Origin: a virus
IMG/VR virus record: IMGVR_UViG_3300018415_000014
Span: 1-37,898 of that record
Strand: one strand, 5' to 3'
DNA: 37,898 nt
In this document: piece by piece, positions 15,028-26,500 of the stretch
Numbering within the stretch: position 1 is the stretch's first letter
Layout of the letters: every line of letters starts with the position of its first letter
Made by a program: the position numbers and the translations under genes
Notes under the pieces: model-generated
Told to the model about the DNA's origin: nothing
Seen by the model: the letters and a program-made list of their open reading frames with translations, nothing else
The model's database searches: none

Positions 15028-18000
15028 ATGGCAGAGTTTAAAATAAGTCGAATTAGGTATACGTGGAAAGGTGCGTGGAGTGGTGCTGTTGCATACAACA
15101 AAGATGACGTTGTAGAATATAGCGGTAGTTCATATATTGCTATTAGAGCTCACACTTCAAGTTCAACTTTTAACACAGATCAAATTTTTACACCACCGGG
15201 TGAAACATTTGCAACACCGGCTTGGACAGTAATGACTCAAGGTCAAAACTGGCGAAGTGATTGGGCTGGAAGTACAGATTACTATCCAGGTGATATTGTA
15301 AGATACGGCGGTTACTTATGGATAAACACAACTGCATATACATCAACAAGTGATTTTGATGTAAACATTTCTAACTGGGCAATTTATGCAACTACTGTTG
15401 ATTGGGACGGTGCTTGGACAGCAGGTGCAGTATATGGTATCGGTGATCTAGTTAAGTATGGCGCAACAGTATACAAATGTATTACTGGACACACAGCAGC
15501 GGCATCAGCAGCAGACGGCTTAGAAGCAGATCAAGCGAAATGGGAAATTTACACACAACTAAAAGGTTATGTAGGTGACTGGACTGATGGTTACAGATAC
15601 AAGTATAACGATTTAGTAAGTTATGGTGGTAGTTTGTTACGTGTAACTACAGGACATACAGCAACAACTAATTTAGACGATGCAAATTTTGCAACTGAGA
15701 TACCAGGCGGAAAAGCAAAAGGCGCTTGGGTATTAGAAGATTACTACGCAGTAGGTGACTTAGTAATGCACGGTGGTTATGTTTACCAAGCGTTAACAAA
15801 TCATATAGGACAGATTCCAAGCGATTCGATTTATCAAGTAGGCGACAATACAGTACATTGGGCTATCATTCATAAAGGAATGAAACTTGTAGGCGACTGG
15901 ACACCAACAGGACAATATAAAACAGGTGACGTTGTAAGACGTGGCGGTTATACATATGTTGCATTATTAGATACAACATCAGACGGTAGTTCATTAGATT
16001 ATTTAGATGCAGGTAACTGGGAAATTGTAGTTACAGGACAATCATTTAAAAATGCTTGGACAGAAAATCAAACTTATGCAGTTGGTGATGTAGTAACTTA
16101 CAAAGGTAGTGCATACAAATGTAACTTTGAACACGTAGCATCTAATGCAGAAGGCGCAATGAACTTTCCAGGAGATAACGGTGAAGGTTATCAGTACTGG
16201 GATACATTATTAGAAGGTTCAAGTCAAGCAGGATTAGTTAATCCTGGTGATTTATTATCTTTTGGTCTTGCAAGAGCAAACGTTGGGGACGGTTCTACTT
16301 TAGGTGCAACTAATATTGCAAAAGGATTAGAAGGAAATATCCTAACTGTACAAAATGACGACACAGCAGATTATGATCTGTACGGACGTATTCCAAAAAT
16401 TATTCACGTTGACCCAATCAAAGGTGTTGACGATACAACAGATCCAGACGCAGGTATTGATATTCAGAAACCTGTTAAAACAATTAGATTTGCATTAGAA
16501 ATTGCAGACGATGGACAAGACACAACTAAAACTGTACAACTTACAACAGGAAAATTTGAAGAAATTTTACCTCTTATTGTTCCTAAGAAAACAGTTGTAC
16601 TTGGCGACGAACTACGTTCAAGCACTGTTCGTCCGGCAACAGCAACATTGACAAGTGCTGATACTACAAGTAGAGGTACAATTATTACACACTTGAAACA
16701 AGTGATTAGACAGATATTGTTAAATCAAAATGTTTCTAAGACAGCAGGAAACACTCAAGAACAAGTGTTTATTATTGATCAAGAAATATCAGGTGGTGGT
16801 GTAGGTGTTGAAGATCCTATTATTACAAATATTCCTATTTTTAGTGATGCAGCAACGGCAGATAGAGTAGATAGTATTCTAACTGACTTTGTAACGTACT
16901 ACACATATGCTGTAGTAGGTTCAGGTGATGCACCTGCGAAGTACGGTGAAAATGCTGCTTCATCAGCAGAAGCAATTGTAAATGCAAATAGAGTTTTAGA
17001 AGCGAATAAAGCATTTTTAGCAGCAGAAACTGCTGCTTATATGACAGCGTTTTATTCAGACTATGTACAACCTAGTGATTTAGGTTATGATATTGAAAGA
17101 TACGTAATTGCAATCAAATGGGATTTATTATACACTTCTAATTACAAAACACAATTAGAAGCACTTTACTATTCAAACAAAATTAACGGAAGTGCATTAA
17201 CAGATATGTTCCGTGTTAGAGATACCTGCGGTGTTAGAAACTTATCTATCAAAGGTTTAACAGGAACACTTAATCCGCCAAACGTCTTTGAACAATATCA
17301 AAGACCAACTGGACCATCTTGTGTATCACTTGATCCAGGTTGGGGACCTGCACACGAAGAATGTTGGATTATTAATAGATCTCCTTACATTCAAAACGTA
17401 ACCAATCAAGGTAATAATTGTACAGGACAAAAAATTGACGGTTCGTTGCACAACGGTGGTAATAAGTCTATTGTATCCAACGACTTTACACAAGTTTTAA
17501 GTGATGGTATAGGCGCACACGTTTTAAACAACGGTAGAGCAGAACTTGTATCAGTGTTTACATATTACTGTCAAGTAGGTTACCTTGCAGAAAACGGCGG
17601 CGTTATTAGAGCAACTAACGGTAACAACTCATACGGATTTATTGGAGCATTAGCAGACGGTACTGATCCAACTGAAGTTCCTGTAATTGCAAAAGTAAAC
17701 ACTAGAAATAACCAAGCATCTGTACAACGTGCATTTGCAGGTGAAGTAAATGATGAAATTTTAGCAGTTGAGTTTTTACACTGTGGACAAAATTACACAT
17801 CAGCAGATTATACATTTATTGGTTCTGGTGCAGATGTTGAAGTTGTACAAGAAGAATTTAGAGATGATGCATTATTTGAAGCAAGAATTGTTACAGGTGA
17901 AGCATCAGCAGCAGCAGGTGGAGGCGGATTTACACTTATTGGTAACAACGCACAGTCTGGTAACGAAACTAGCATCCAACTTGCAGCACAGGACGACAAT

Positions 18001-20565
18001 GATGAAGCAAACTTATTAGGTTTAAGAATTATTATTACATCAGGTCCTGGTACAGGACAGTATGGTGAAGTTAAAGCATACAATAGTTTAACAAAACAAT
18101 TACAAGTTAAGAAAGAAACTACAGGTGAAGACGGATGGGATCATATTATTCCTGGTACACCACCAGTAAGTTTAATTACAACTACTTCTTCTTACTTGTT
18201 TGAACCAAGAGTAGTATTTGATCCACCACCGTTTGCTTCTGCAACAATGAGTTTGACAGCAGGAACAACTTGGGGTGATATTACATTTGGAGAAACAAGA
18301 AAATTATTTACAAACGTAGTAGGTGATCCAGGTAACGGAACAACAGTTGATGTTATTCCTGCTACTGCAACATTTAACGTGTTGAAAGAAGGTAGAGATT
18401 ACACTGTAACACTTAACTCCGGCGGAGCAGGATACACAGTTGGAGACACAATTGTATTAGAAGGCACAGGGTTAATTGGTAATGACGATAATAACATTAC
18501 AATTACTGTAACAAGTATTTCAAATGATAGTACAAACAGCATTGTTACTTTTAGTGCAGAAGGACAAGCCGCAAGTGGTAGATATGTTGCAGTTGCAAGT
18601 ACAGGTTCGACAGTAAACTGGTCAAACGATGGTACAAACTGGAATGTTTCTAACTTACCAAGTTCAGGAAATTGGCATACAATTGCTGCTGGTAACAATA
18701 GATTTGTTGCAATTAAAGAATTAAGCAACGAAGTTGCTGTATCAGAAGACGGTAACACTTGGGGTGCATACACATTACCAATTAGTGCTGATTGGTCAAG
18801 TATTACATTTGGCGGCGGCATATTTGTTGCTGTATCTAAGACAGGTGGTTATGCAGCATTTAGTGAAACAGGAACAACCTGGACACTTGCAAATATTCCA
18901 GCAGGTGGTGACTCAACGTTCGACCAATGGACTCAAGTAGCATATGGTTCAGGAAGATTTGTTGCAATTTCACAATCGCAAAACATAGCAGCATACGGTG
19001 AATATAACGGTTCAACAATTAACTGGACAACAGTTATTATGGACGTAGTTGCAGACAGTTCACAGAAAGATTGGTTTAAATTAGCATATGGTAATAACAG
19101 ATTCGTAGCAATTGCACCAACAGGTGAAGTTGCATACAGTTATACTAGAGGTGAAACTTGGCAAGCAGCGACTATGCCTACACCAGATGGTTCAACAATA
19201 CTTGATTGGAATGACTTAGCATATGGACAAGGTTTGTTTATTGCAACAGTTGATACAAATGGACAAGAAATTGCAGGTGAACCAACATTAGGACCTGTAG
19301 ATTACATTTACCAATCAGAAGATGGAATTTATTGGACTAAGAAAACAGTTATATCAGAAGGTAACTGGGGTCAACTTGCATTTGGTAATCCAGATGTAAC
19401 AACAGGCGACGGTGGCGACAACAGAAAAGGTCATTGGGTAATTCTAAACGAAGATGTAACAACTACACACTTGTTAGTTACTACTGGTAGAAAAGCATTT
19501 GGTAGAGCAAATGTTAATGCAGGTAGAATTGCATCAGTTAACTTAATTGATCCAGGTAGTGGATATCCTGCTACAGGACCTACATACAATGTTATTGATC
19601 CTAACAACACAGGTGAACTTGTACTTGATACTACAAGAATTGCAGATAGAGTACTTGCACAACCAAGTTGGATTAACAGAGGTACACAATATAAAACATC
19701 AACAACATCGGTTACTATTTTAGGTGACGGTTTTGCTGATATTACACCAGTAGGTAAATTTATTACAGTTAAAGATATGCCTAAAGTAATTGGTCCGGGT
19801 GCGCAGTTAAGACTTACTGACAATCCTGAACTATACACAGTTGTTGCAATTGAAAATGAAGGTCAACAAGAAGATGGAAACTTCTTGTTAACATTCCGTG
19901 TAACACCTGACTTAAAGATTGAAAATGATATTGTTAATGATACAGGTGTAACAATTAATACAAGATACAGTCAGTGTCGTATTACAGGACACGACTATTT
20001 GGACATTGGTACAGGTAACTTTACAGAAACAAACTATCCACAGTTGTATACGCAAAATTACCTATCATATCCAGAAAACGAAGTACAAGAATTAAACGGT
20101 GGTAGAGTGTTCTATGCAAGTACTGACCAATCAGGTAACTTTAGATGTGGTGAATTATTTGCAGTTGAACAGGCAACTGGTATCGTAACAATTAGTGCAG
20201 ACTTCTTTGATCTTAATGGATTATCAGAACTAGCACTAGGCGGAATTAGAGTTGGTGGTACTGGAACAGTAATTAGAGAATTTAGTACTGATCCATTATT
20301 CACAGCAGACTCAAACAATATTGTTCCAACACAAAGAGCAATTAAAGCGTACTTGACTAACAGACTAAATGTTGGTGGTGCAGACTTGTTAACAGCGAGC
20401 TTCATCGCAGGTACGGTTAAAATAGGACCAAATCTCATTGGCAACTCGGCAAACTTGACAGTTCAAGTTCCTGTTGTAATGGATTTTAAAGGAGAAAAGG
20501 CTGGCATTCAAGGCAGTATGTTAGCACAAAGTATGTTCTTTAGATCATTTAAGAATAGAGAATAA
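15028..20565 (+). CDS. Giant modular tail-fibre/tail-spike-like protein 1 (1845 aa)
   Basis: Domains in order: seven WKG-type repeats (residues about 11-397), each with a W-x-x-x-x-x-Y-x-x-x-D-x-V-x-Y-x-G-x-x-Y core resembling chitin-binding-type carbohydrate modules; a beta-helix-like centre starting near 457 (IIHVDPIKG, later VVLGDELRSS); one degenerate helical insert near 686-715; a SLDPGWGP...IVSNDFTQVLSDG block (about 767-835); a GGAGYTVGDTIVLEG block near 1130; a propeller-like repeat block (about 1184-1458) with recurring FVAI and DG-x-x-W motifs; and a C-terminal domain with GHDYLDIGTGNF, GGRVFYASTDQSGNF and VPTQRAIKAYL. The C-terminus is shared with the next gene. It probably binds host surface polysaccharide. 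No enzymatic active site could be assigned. Confidence 0.88.
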   Translation: MAEFKISRIRYTWKGAWSGAVAYNKDDVVEYSGSSYIAIRAHTSSSTFNTDQIFTPPGETFATPAWTVMTQGQNWRSDWAGSTDYYPGDIVRYGGYLWINTTAYTSTSDFDVNISNWAIYATTVDWDGAWTAGAVYGIGDLVKYGATVYKCITGHTAAASAADGLEADQAKWEIYTQLKGYVGDWTDGYRYKYNDLVSYGGSLLRVTTGHTATTNLDDANFATEIPGGKAKGAWVLEDYYAVGDLVMHGGYVYQALTNHIGQIPSDSIYQVGDNTVHWAIIHKGMKLVGDWTPTGQYKTGDVVRRGGYTYVALLDTTSDGSSLDYLDAGNWEIVVTGQSFKNAWTENQTYAVGDVVTYKGSAYKCNFEHVASNAEGAMNFPGDNGEGYQYWDTLLEGSSQAGLVNPGDLLSFGLARANVGDGSTLGATNIAKGLEGNILTVQNDDTADYDLYGRIPKIIHVDPIKGVDDTTDPDAGIDIQKPVKTIRFALEIADDGQDTTKTVQLTTGKFEEILPLIVPKKTVVLGDELRSSTVRPATATLTSADTTSRGTIITHLKQVIRQILLNQNVSKTAGNTQEQVFIIDQEISGGGVGVEDPIITNIPIFSDAATADRVDSILTDFVTYYTYAVVGSGDAPAKYGENAASSAEAIVNANRVLEANKAFLAAETAAYMTAFYSDYVQPSDLGYDIERYVIAIKWDLLYTSNYKTQLEALYYSNKINGSALTDMFRVRDTCGVRNLSIKGLTGTLNPPNVFEQYQRPTGPSCVSLDPGWGPAHEECWIINRSPYIQNVTNQGNNCTGQKIDGSLHNGGNKSIVSNDFTQVLSDGIGAHVLNNGRAELVSVFTYYCQVGYLAENGGVIRATNGNNSYGFIGALADGTDPTEVPVIAKVNTRNNQASVQRAFAGEVNDEILAVEFLHCGQNYTSADYTFIGSGADVEVVQEEFRDDALFEARIVTGEASAAAGGGGFTLIGNNAQSGNETSIQLAAQDDNDEANLLGLRIIITSGPGTGQYGEVKAYNSLTKQLQVKKETTGEDGWDHIIPGTPPVSLITTTSSYLFEPRVVFDPPPFASATMSLTAGTTWGDITFGETRKLFTNVVGDPGNGTTVDVIPATATFNVLKEGRDYTVTLNSGGAGYTVGDTIVLEGTGLIGNDDNNITITVTSISNDSTNSIVTFSAEGQAASGRYVAVASTGSTVNWSNDGTNWNVSNLPSSGNWHTIAAGNNRFVAIKELSNEVAVSEDGNTWGAYTLPISADWSSITFGGGIFVAVSKTGGYAAFSETGTTWTLANIPAGGDSTFDQWTQVAYGSGRFVAISQSQNIAAYGEYNGSTINWTTVIMDVVADSSQKDWFKLAYGNNRFVAIAPTGEVAYSYTRGETWQAATMPTPDGSTILDWNDLAYGQGLFIATVDTNGQEIAGEPTLGPVDYIYQSEDGIYWTKKTVISEGNWGQLAFGNPDVTTGDGGDNRKGHWVILNEDVTTTHLLVTTGRKAFGRANVNAGRIASVNLIDPGSGYPATGPTYNVIDPNNTGELVLDTTRIADRVLAQPSWINRGTQYKTSTTSVTILGDGFADITPVGKFITVKDMPKVIGPGAQLRLTDNPELYTVVAIENEGQQEDGNFLLTFRVTPDLKIENDIVNDTGVTINTRYSQCRITGHDYLDIGTGNFTETNYPQLYTQNYLSYPENEVQELNGGRVFYASTDQSGNFRCGELFAVEQATGIVTISADFFDLNGLSELALGGIRVGGTGTVIREFSTDPLFTADSNNIVPTQRAIKAYLTNRLNVGGADLLTASFIAGTVKIGPNLIGNSANLTVQVPVVMDFKGEKAGIQGSMLAQSMFFRSFKNRE
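15058..16218 (+). repeat. WKG-type protein repeats in giant fibre 1
   Basis: Seven diverged tandem repeats of about 50 residues each (some longer), with cores such as WSGAVAYNKDDVVEYSG, WAGSTDYYPGDIVRYGG, WTAGAVYGIGDLVKYGA and WTPTGQYKTGDVVRRGG. They resemble carbohydrate-binding modules of the chitinase type and probably contact glycans or attach the fibre. The fourth and fifth are joined through a longer linker (FATEIPGGKAKGAW). Confidence 0.75.
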
Positions 20566-20573
20566 CATAAATA
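20566..20573 (+). promoter_or_regulatory. Putative late promoter (CATAAATA)
   Basis: CATAAATA sits directly after the stop of giant protein 1, in the only 30-base gap before giant protein 2. The predicted transcript start is about 20579, leaving a 17-base leader that contains CGGAG (20585-20589). It would give the second giant gene its own transcript. Confidence 0.6.
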
Positions 20574-20595
20574 TATGTACACTACGGAGTAGATA

Positions 20596-23500
20596 ATGGC
20601 AGAGTTTAAACTAGGTAGAATTAGATTTGTATGGAAAGGGGACTGGGCAGGTGCCACGACATACTACAAAGATGATGTTGTAAAGTACGGAGGACGTACT
20701 TACATCTGTGCAGTTGGTCATACCGCCAACAGCGATTTTTATACGGACTTAAATGTAGTTCCAAGTAAATGGAACCAAATGACAGATGGTCAATCCTGGA
20801 AAGGGGATTGGACTATTGCAACAGATTATGTAATTAATGATGTTGTAAAATATGGTGGGAATTTGTACATTGCAAATACCGCACACACATCTGCCGCAAC
20901 AACTGCCCTTGGACTTGAAGATGATTCTTCAAGTTGGACAACTTATGCAGAAGGAACTGATTGGAAAGGAAACTGGACAGTTGGAACTCGTTATAAGTTA
21001 AATGACCTAGTTAAATATGGTGGAAACACATATCTCTGCTCAACTGGACACGCATCTGCCGCAACTACTGCCGACGGTTTAGAAGCAGACATTGGTAACT
21101 GGGACAAATATAATGATGGTATTGATTATAAAGGTGACTGGGTTACTGGTACAAGATACAAAGAATATGATGTAGTTAAATATGGTGCTAATCTTTACGT
21201 TGTAAAAGCAGGCCAACATCATACAGCATCAGCAGCATTTGCCACAGATAGTGCTAGATGGGATGCTTTTGTTGAAGGCTTTAATTTTGAAAATGCTTAT
21301 AATGCTTCTACAGAATACAAAACAGGCGATGTAGTACTATATGGTGGTAATTCGTATGTTGCTAAAAGAATTAGCACAGGCGCAACACCTCCTGCAAGTG
21401 CTGACGATTGGGATTTATTTGCAACAGGTTTTGCATATCAAAACAACTGGGCAATTGCTACAAGTTATAAAATTGGTGAAGTAGTAACACTTAACGGTTA
21501 CACATATAGAGCTGTACAAGATAGTCCTGCAATTGCAATGACTGTAACAGCAACTGATAACGGTACCAACCAGTTTACAGCAGCAGATACTACAGGATTA
21601 ATTGCTAACCAAGTAATTCAATTTAGTGGTTCAACATTTGGTAACGTATTCCCAGGTGGAACGTACTATGTTAAAACTGTAGACTCAGGAACAACATTTA
21701 CAATTTCAACAACATTAGGAGGATCAGTATTTACTCCTACAACAGCAACTGGATCTATGACAGGTACAGGCGCTGCTCATCCTACAAATACAACTTACTG
21801 GAATAAACTTAACGAAGGTATTAGTTGGCAGGGTGATTGGACTGATGACCGCGAGTATGAAGTTGGTGACGCAGTTAAATTAGGCGACAACGCATTTATT
21901 TGTGTACAGAAACACCGTTCAGAAGGTGACACTGACTCAACTATTGGTGGAGAAGGTGGCGGTGCTGCTAACTCAAGACCAGATTTAGACATTACAGGTA
22001 GTTATTGGAATCAATTAATTACAGGTTCTGAAACAAGTATCCTTACTACAAAAGGTGACTTAGTATACTTTGGTGGTTCTGGTGTTACTAGACTTCCAAT
22101 TGGACAAGAAGGTGAAGTACTACGTGCTGGCGCAGAATATCCAGAGTGGGCTTTACTTGGACAAAGTGATTATGTATACTGGGTAGCAGAACACGGACAA
22201 GATAAACCATATCCATTAGCAGGTGGAACAGTTGATAAACCATTTGCAAGTATACGTTATGCTTGTCATCAAATTGATCAAGGTGCTTTAAACCCTAATG
22301 CAAAAGATTTATTAAGAAAGAATAGACACTTCATTCAAAGAGAAGTTCAAGAATGGATTGACTATCAAATTGAATACTTTACAAATACAGCACCAGATGC
22401 TACAAGCATTTGGTATAACTTTACATATGATGATGTAAAGTGTGAAAGAGATACAGGCTTCCTTGTTGATGCACTAGTTTATGACCTTGGTAATGGCGGT
22501 AACGTTAAGTCAAGAGGTGCTGCTAACAGTTATGTCGGAGCATTAAGCGAGTCAGAATCTGTAGCGAATCCACTTTTAGGTGATCAAAAAGATCAGCACA
22601 TTGCTGCATTCCAATATATGCTTACAGTTGTAGGACACGTTTTTGCACAAACAGATCCAGCAGTAAATTATCAAACTACAAACGGTGATAATTCAACTTC
22701 AGTTGTTGCACAACACAAAGATGCTACAATTGCAGCAGAATCAGGTGTTTTGACAAAGTCAACTGCACTTATTACTATTGTATTGAATGCACTTGAAGAT
22801 GAAGATGCTTCAAGAGTACCTGCTAGATATATGCCTAACTCACTTGTAAAAGTAAAAACAGGTTTATACACTGAAGTAGGACCAATTATGGTTCCAGAAA
22901 ATACTTGTGTAATTGGTGAAGAAGTACGTTCAACTACAGTAACTATGGATACTGGTACAACTCATACTACAGATGCAAAATATTCTATCGAAACATACAA
23001 ACACTTAAACGGTGTGATACAAAGTGTGGTTACAGGAGCAACTGTAACTCCTACAACAGGTAATGCAGAATCACAAAGCATTGCAGTACCATTTGCTGAT
23101 ACACCAGAAAAGAACTTTGTTGATAGATTAATGGGTGCATTAATTCAACAAAGTGATTTTAGAGTTGGTAATTTTGCACACAGTTTCAGAACAGACCCAA
23201 CAGGTTACAACACTAGTTACTTGGTTGGTTATGGAAATGCAAGAACACAACTTGTTGAAAACAAAAAATACTTACAAGAAGAAGTTACAGCATTTATTAC
23301 TGCTGAATATCCATTATTAAAATACAGCAGAACAAAATGTAAACAAGATGTTGGTTATTTGATTGACGCACTTACATATGATATGACATATGGCGGTAAC
23401 AGTCAAGCAATTAGAGCTGGTTTAGCATACTATGATGGACCTGGCGGACCATACGCTGGTAACTTTGGAGCAGATTCAAGTGAACCTACTGCGACTGTAG

Positions 23501-26500
23501 CAGCATATCAATTTATGCGTGATCATTTAGCAAATATTGTGCTAGATCAAACTGCTACATCAAGACAATCTACTGTAGCACAATTTAAATTTGGTACAGC
23601 AGCGTCTACAGCAGCAAAAGACAGAGTTGTTGAGTTAATGAATATTATTATTGACTTAATTAGTGGTGGCGCAACAACTAGTGCACCAAGTGTAAGTGTA
23701 AGTAGCATTGCATCAAACGTAATTACTACTGCATCAGCACACGGTTTAAGCACAGGAGATTCGTTTACACCTAGAACAACTGGTAATGGTTTAACAGCAG
23801 GACAAAAATATTGGGTAGTTAGTACTCCAGCAGCAGCGACATTAACTGTATCAACAGTGTTTAATGGCAGTGCAGCAAGTTTAAGTGATGGTAGCGGTTT
23901 AGCAATCATTGCAGACGTTGTACAAGAACCAGCAGCAACAAATGCTGTTTCAACTACTACTGCATTAATTACAGCAGCACAAAACGTAGATGCTGCACAA
24001 GAAACAATGGTTACTGCTATGAGCAACTTCTTAGCAGCAACTTATCCAAGTTTAACATATGACACTGACAAGTGTAAACGTGATGCTAGATTAATTTCTG
24101 AAGCAGTAATGTTTGACTTTATGTTTAACAGTAATCACAAAACACTTAAAGCAGCATACGCTTACTTAAGAAGTACTGCAAGTGATGTATATGATAAAGG
24201 TCAAAAAACAGCAACTATTGCTGCATTTGATTTCTTAAAAACTTATATGGATGGTGTTGCAGGTGATGCAACAGCAGAAGCACGTATTGAAACATTGATG
24301 GAAGATTTACTTGATGTGATTTACAGTGGATCAACTGAAGGCAGTAGATGTGTATCAGATTACAGAAATGTACATCACGCTGCTACACAGATTTTAAGAA
24401 ACAAAGACTTTATTGTTGCAGAATCAACAGCATACATTGCAGATACTTACAAAGAAACTGTTACAGCAACAACAGCATCAGACAACAGTATTACAATTGG
24501 TAGTACAAGTTGGTTACAGAGAAACACAGCAATTCAATTCGAAGGAACAATTGTTGGTGCTCCGTCACTTGCTGATGAATCAGATGGTATTAAAGCAGGT
24601 GTAACTTACTATGTACAAAACATTTTAAGTGCAACTAAGTTTACTATTTCAAATGAAAGAAATGGTACTGCTAGAGTAATGGTAGATGACACAGGTTCAG
24701 CAACTGTTAAGTTAGTATACAACAGTGCATCTTGTGAAAGAGACATTGGAGAAATATTAGAAGCATTAATTTATGATATTTCATATCCAGGTAACTACAA
24801 AACATTACTATGTGCAAGATACTATGGTAATGCTGTAAACGGATCACAAGAAGAAGACTTATACTACTTGCGTAACGGTACAGGTATTAGAAACCAAACA
24901 TTAAAAGGTATGAATGGTGACTTACTTGCTCCAAATACTTACGGAACAAGTCGTGTATCAGGTGGTGCTTATTGTTCACTTGATCCAGGTTGGGGTCCAG
25001 AAGATTACAGAGTATGGATTACAGAACGTTCTCCATATGTACAAAACAATACAACGTTTGGTAACGGTGGTATCGGTCAAAAGATTGATGGTGCTTTACA
25101 CAACGGTGGTAACGATTCGATTGTATCCAACGACTTTACACAGGTTATATCCGACGGTATTGGTGCTTGGGTAGCAAACAATGGTAGAGCAGAGCTTGTA
25201 TCAGTGTTTACTTACTACTCACACATTGGTTACTTGTCAACTGAAGGTGGAAGAATTAGAGGTACAAATGGTAACAACTCATACGGTGACTTTGGTTCAG
25301 TAGCAGAAGGCTTTGATGGTTCAGAAACACCACAAACTGCTATAGTAGATAACAAATTCCAGTATGAAGCAACAGTTAAAGACGTTACAACAGACAATGC
25401 AGAAGAAGTTTACGCATTTGAATTTGAAAATGCTGGTATTGACTACGAAGAAGGCGAGTTCCTAATTTCAGGTGCTGGTACAGGCGCAGCAGCAATTGTT
25501 GACGAGTTTAGAGATAACGCTGTACACAGTGTTTTCTTACAAGACAACGTAGACGATAGTGCTAATGCTCCAGAAGTAGTTGGTAACTTTGGTGGATTTG
25601 GTTACGTAAGTAACGCTAACACAGCACAGGGTGGTACTACAAGTGCAATTACACTTGCAGCAACTGATGCAGAAATTAGCTCAGCATATGTTGGAATGAA
25701 AGTATATGTTACAGGCGGTGCAGGTGTTGGACAGTTTGGTTTAATTAGTGCATACAATGCAGGTACAAAACTTGCAGCAGTAATTAGAGAAAGCGATGGC
25801 GCGAGTGGCTGGGATCACATTGTAGCAGGTACTACAATTCAAGCACCAGATGCTTCTTCAACATACATTGTTGAACCTAGAATACAGTTTAGCGATCCAG
25901 GATTTGGAACAGAAGTTAGTACAATGCCAAGTTCAGGTACTTGGACAACAGCACAATTTATTGAAACTGCTGATGTTTACTTACCGACAGCAACAGGCGG
26001 CACTGGTACAAGTGCGTCCTTCCAAGTAATTAGAAACGGATGGAAGTACTCAGTTAGTGTTGTATCAGGCGGTACTGGTTATACTAGACTTGAAGACTTA
26101 ACAATTACAGGATCACAGTTAGGTGGTGTTGACGGTGTTAACGATATTACATTAACAGTAACAGCAATTAATAGTGCAACAGGAGAAATCCTTGAAGTTG
26201 ACACAGCAGGTTACGGTAGAGCAGGTGCATTTGTTGCAGCACAAACAGGTAGTGCAGGCGGCGCAAGAAGCGTTGACGGTAAAACTTGGAGTGGAGTAAC
26301 ATTACCAAGTGCTTCTAACTGGACTGCAATGGCATCAGGTAAAATTGACGATGGATCATCCATTGCTAAGGTTGCTAGAATAGTTGCAGTTGCTTCAGGA
26401 ACATCAAATGCTGCTTACTCAGCAGACGGTATTACTTGGACAGCAACTAGTTTACCAGCAAGTGCAAGTTGGATTGACGTAACATACGATAATTACAACC

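Noticed and set aside
18577-19400. True sialidase or glycosidase domain in the propeller-like block
   Set aside because: The repeats resemble Asp-box/propeller strands, but no catalytic residue set could be recognised.
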